From: an uncultured Bacillota bacterium
GTDB taxonomy: Bacteria; Bacillota_I; Bacilli_A; RF39; UBA660
DNA: 6,867 nt
Reading direction: 5' to 3'
Assembly: GCA_947383065.1 (NCBI GenBank)
Contig: CANDCB010000049.1
Location: 1 to 6,867 of the forward strand
The notes under the pieces are model-generated. The model did no database searches. It saw only the letters and a list, made by a program, of their open reading frames with translations, and was not told the origin of the DNA. Both the position numbers and the translations under genes were made by a program. This document shows, one piece after another, positions 5,651-6,867 of this stretch. Position 1 is the stretch's first letter. Every line of letters starts with the position of its first letter.

Positions 5651-6537
5651 TATTCACCGTCCAAGCTAATACCTAATATTTCTAATATTCTATCTAGGTC
5701 ACTATCTGAATCAAATGGTATTTCAATTTTTTTAGTACTGATTTTAACTTTAGTACCAATTTTCTCACGCATTATTCCTTCATAAATGGCATGTTTTGCA
5801 TTATAAGATGAAGCTCTTTTTATTTTATTTTTTTTGGCTACATCAAGACCGCTAGTAAGTTTTTCAGTTTCACGAACACTTAAACTATCTTCGATAATTT
5901 GATTAGATAAACGATTTATTTCATCTGAATCAGATAATTTGCTTAATACTTTAGCGTGACCCATAGTTATTTTATTTTCTTGAACATATTTTTTAGTTTG
6001 CTCTGGTAAATTTAAAAGGCCCAAAAGATTAGTTATATAACTACGACTTTTACCGAATTTACGAGCTGCTTCTTCTTGAGTAATATTATTTGTTGAGATA
6101 ATTTTGGAGAAAGCTTCTGCTTCTTCGATTGGATTTAAGTCTTCTCTTTGAATGTTTTCAATAAGAGCTATTTCCATCATTTCTTGATCAGACATATCTC
6201 TTATAATAGCTGGAATTGTGACTTTACCAGCCATTTTAGAAGCTCGTGTTCTTCTTTCTCCAGCAATTAATTCATAACCTTTAATACTTTTCTTAACAAT
6301 AATAGGCTGAATGACACCATGTTCTTTTATACTTTCAGCAAATTCACTTAAAGATGTTTCATCAAAGTCTTTACGAGGCTGATAAGGATTACTCCTAATT
6401 TCAGTAAGAGGAATTTCTACAATGTCACTATCTTTGGTTTCATTAACAATCTTTTTTTCAAAATTATCGAAGTCGATAACTTCATTGGAAAAAAGTTGCT
6501 CTAAACCTTTACCTAAAGCTTTTCTTTTAGTTTCCAT
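5650..6537 (-). CDS. parB: Chromosome-partitioning protein ParB (Spo0J)
   Basis: ParB binds parS sites near the origin, spreads as a CTP-loaded clamp and works with ParA/Soj in origin segregation. The 295-aa product is of normal length. It starts with the ParA-stimulating N-terminus KRKALGKGLEQLF (4-16). The CTP-binding ParB/Srx domain follows: IRSNPYQPRKDFDE (47-60), HGVIQPIIV (73-81), GERRTRAS (93-100) and ENIQREDLNPIEEA (127-140). The helix-turn-helix is at about 152-173 (TQEEAARKFGKSRSYITNLL). The C-terminal dimerisation segment is at about 251-290. No parS-like 16-bp palindrome was found by eye in the window. The gene overlaps parA by 11 bases; its Shine-Dalgarno AAGGAAG (6550-6556) lies inside parA, 12 bases before the ATG, somewhat far. 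ParB rather than the paralogue Noc is supported by the parA neighbour. Confidence 0.97.
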   Translation of the reverse strand: METKRKALGKGLEQLFSNEVIDFDNFEKKIVNETKDSDIVEIPLTEIRSNPYQPRKDFDETSLSEFAESIKEHGVIQPIIVKKSIKGYELIAGERRTRASKMAGKVTIPAIIRDMSDQEMMEIALIENIQREDLNPIEEAEAFSKIISTNNITQEEAARKFGKSRSYITNLLGLLNLPEQTKKYVQENKITMGHAKVLSKLSDSDEINRLSNQIIEDSLSVRETEKLTSGLDVAKKNKIKRASSYNAKHAIYEGIMREKIGTKVKISTKKIEIPFDSDSDLDRILEILGISLDGE

Positions 6538-6853
6538 TTCTACTAATCACTTCCTTTGCTAAGTTTTGATAAGCAAGTGTTGCTCTACTAGTTGGGTCAT
6601 AATCACTAATAGGTTTACCATGACTTGGAGCTTCAACAAGTCTTACTAATCTTGGAATTATTGTATTAAATACTTTATTTTTAAAATATTTTCTAACTTC
6701 TTCAATGACTTCTAAACCGATATTTGTACGACCATCTAACATAGTTAATAAAACGCCTTCTATACGAAGATCTGGATTCATATTAGATTGGACAATAATT
6801 ATAGTATTTAATAACTGAGTGATTCCTTCTAAAGCATGGTGGCACCTTGAATT
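6527..6853 (-). CDS. parA: Chromosome-partitioning ATPase ParA (Soj), 3' part, disrupted at window edge
   Basis: Only the C-terminal part of ParA, the Walker-type ATPase partner of ParB, is in the window. Reading toward 6527, the recognisable sequence begins with ALEGITQLLNT at 6835. It continues through IVQSNMNPDLRIEGVLLTML, RTNIGLEVIEEVRKYF, the HGKPISDYDP block and a terminal helix ending at a TAA. This matches the second half of Soj/ParA; the Walker A region would lie beyond the right edge. Before ALEG a normal ParA would read roughly QCEYY, but here the frame gives NSRCHH and then an in-frame TGA (6856-6854). Bases about 6836-6867 do not fit ParA in any frame, so this is either an assembly or contig-edge error or a real disruption. 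An internal ATG at 6781-6779 is the Met of SNMNPD, not a true start. Confidence 0.88.
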   Translation of the reverse strand, partial: NSRCHHALEGITQLLNTIIIVQSNMNPDLRIEGVLLTMLDGRTNIGLEVIEEVRKYFKNKVFNTIIPRLVRLVEAPSHGKPISDYDPTSRATLAYQNLAKEVISRNGN

Positions 6854-6867
6854 TCACTTCAAATAGT

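Noticed and set aside
6836..6844. GGTGCCACC followed by ATG on the minus strand, resembling a eukaryotic start context
   Set aside because: The frame from that ATG stops after two codons; the match is chance or an edge artefact in a clearly bacterial region.
6854..6856. In-frame TGA in parA read as Trp (alternative genetic code)
   Set aside because: All other genes are uninterrupted with TGG for Trp, and translating this TGA as Trp does not restore ParA sequence around it.
1..6867. parS palindrome near parB
   Set aside because: I scanned by eye for a CACGTG-centred 16-bp palindrome and found none; ACGTG near 4875 and 4760 lacks the symmetric half.

Overview
The window is a tightly packed, AT-rich segment of a bacterial chromosome. 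All ten recognisable genes lie on the minus strand, so transcription runs from high to low coordinates: parA (3' part only), parB, an MscS-type channel gene, a DUF951 gene, an AbgT-family transporter gene, ychF, a TIGR02206/YwaF-like membrane protein gene, rpsF, ssb and rpsR. The order parA-parB ... mscS-DUF951-ychF-rpsF-ssb-rpsR is characteristic of the origin-proximal region of low-GC Firmicutes (Bacilli and relatives). Strong Shine-Dalgarno sequences, small intergenic gaps and A/T-rich codons agree. Trp is written TGG and every gene except the parA edge reads through under the standard code, so this is not a TGA=Trp mycoplasma. An uncultured Bacilli lineage close to the Mollicutes, or an erysipelotrichial group, would fit, but that placement is inference.

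Right part (6867 to about 3096): parA, parB, mscS, DUF951 and abgT form one chain in which each start codon overlaps the previous gene (overlaps of 11, 1, 11 and 8 bases). This suggests a single, translationally coupled operon. It ends in an 11-bp hairpin with a short T-run directly after the abgT stop codon. The last roughly 30-40 bases at the right edge no longer read as ParA in any frame.

Middle (3124 to 1203): ychF has its own sigma-A-type promoter (TTGAAC, 17 bases, TATAAT) whose -35 box lies inside the abgT terminator hairpin. A YwaF-like membrane protein gene follows ychF after 8 bases. The abgT and ywaF-like genes appear to be accessory insertions on either side of ychF in an otherwise conserved cluster.

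Left part (1165 to 1): a strong promoter (TTTACA, 17 bases, TGTTATAAT) drives rpsF-ssb-rpsR. The roughly 68-nt leader can fold either into a small 5' hairpin or into a structure that pairs with the rpsF Shine-Dalgarno and has a CCG at the start of a 3' bulge. This matches the known design of S6:S18 autoregulatory leaders. A hairpin terminator follows rpsR. There is no CRISPR array, insertion sequence, tRNA, rRNA or evident toxin/defence system, and no gene-free stretch longer than about 140 bases. The best candidates for a second look are the regulatory leader and the overlapping terminator/promoter; no wholly new system is apparent.
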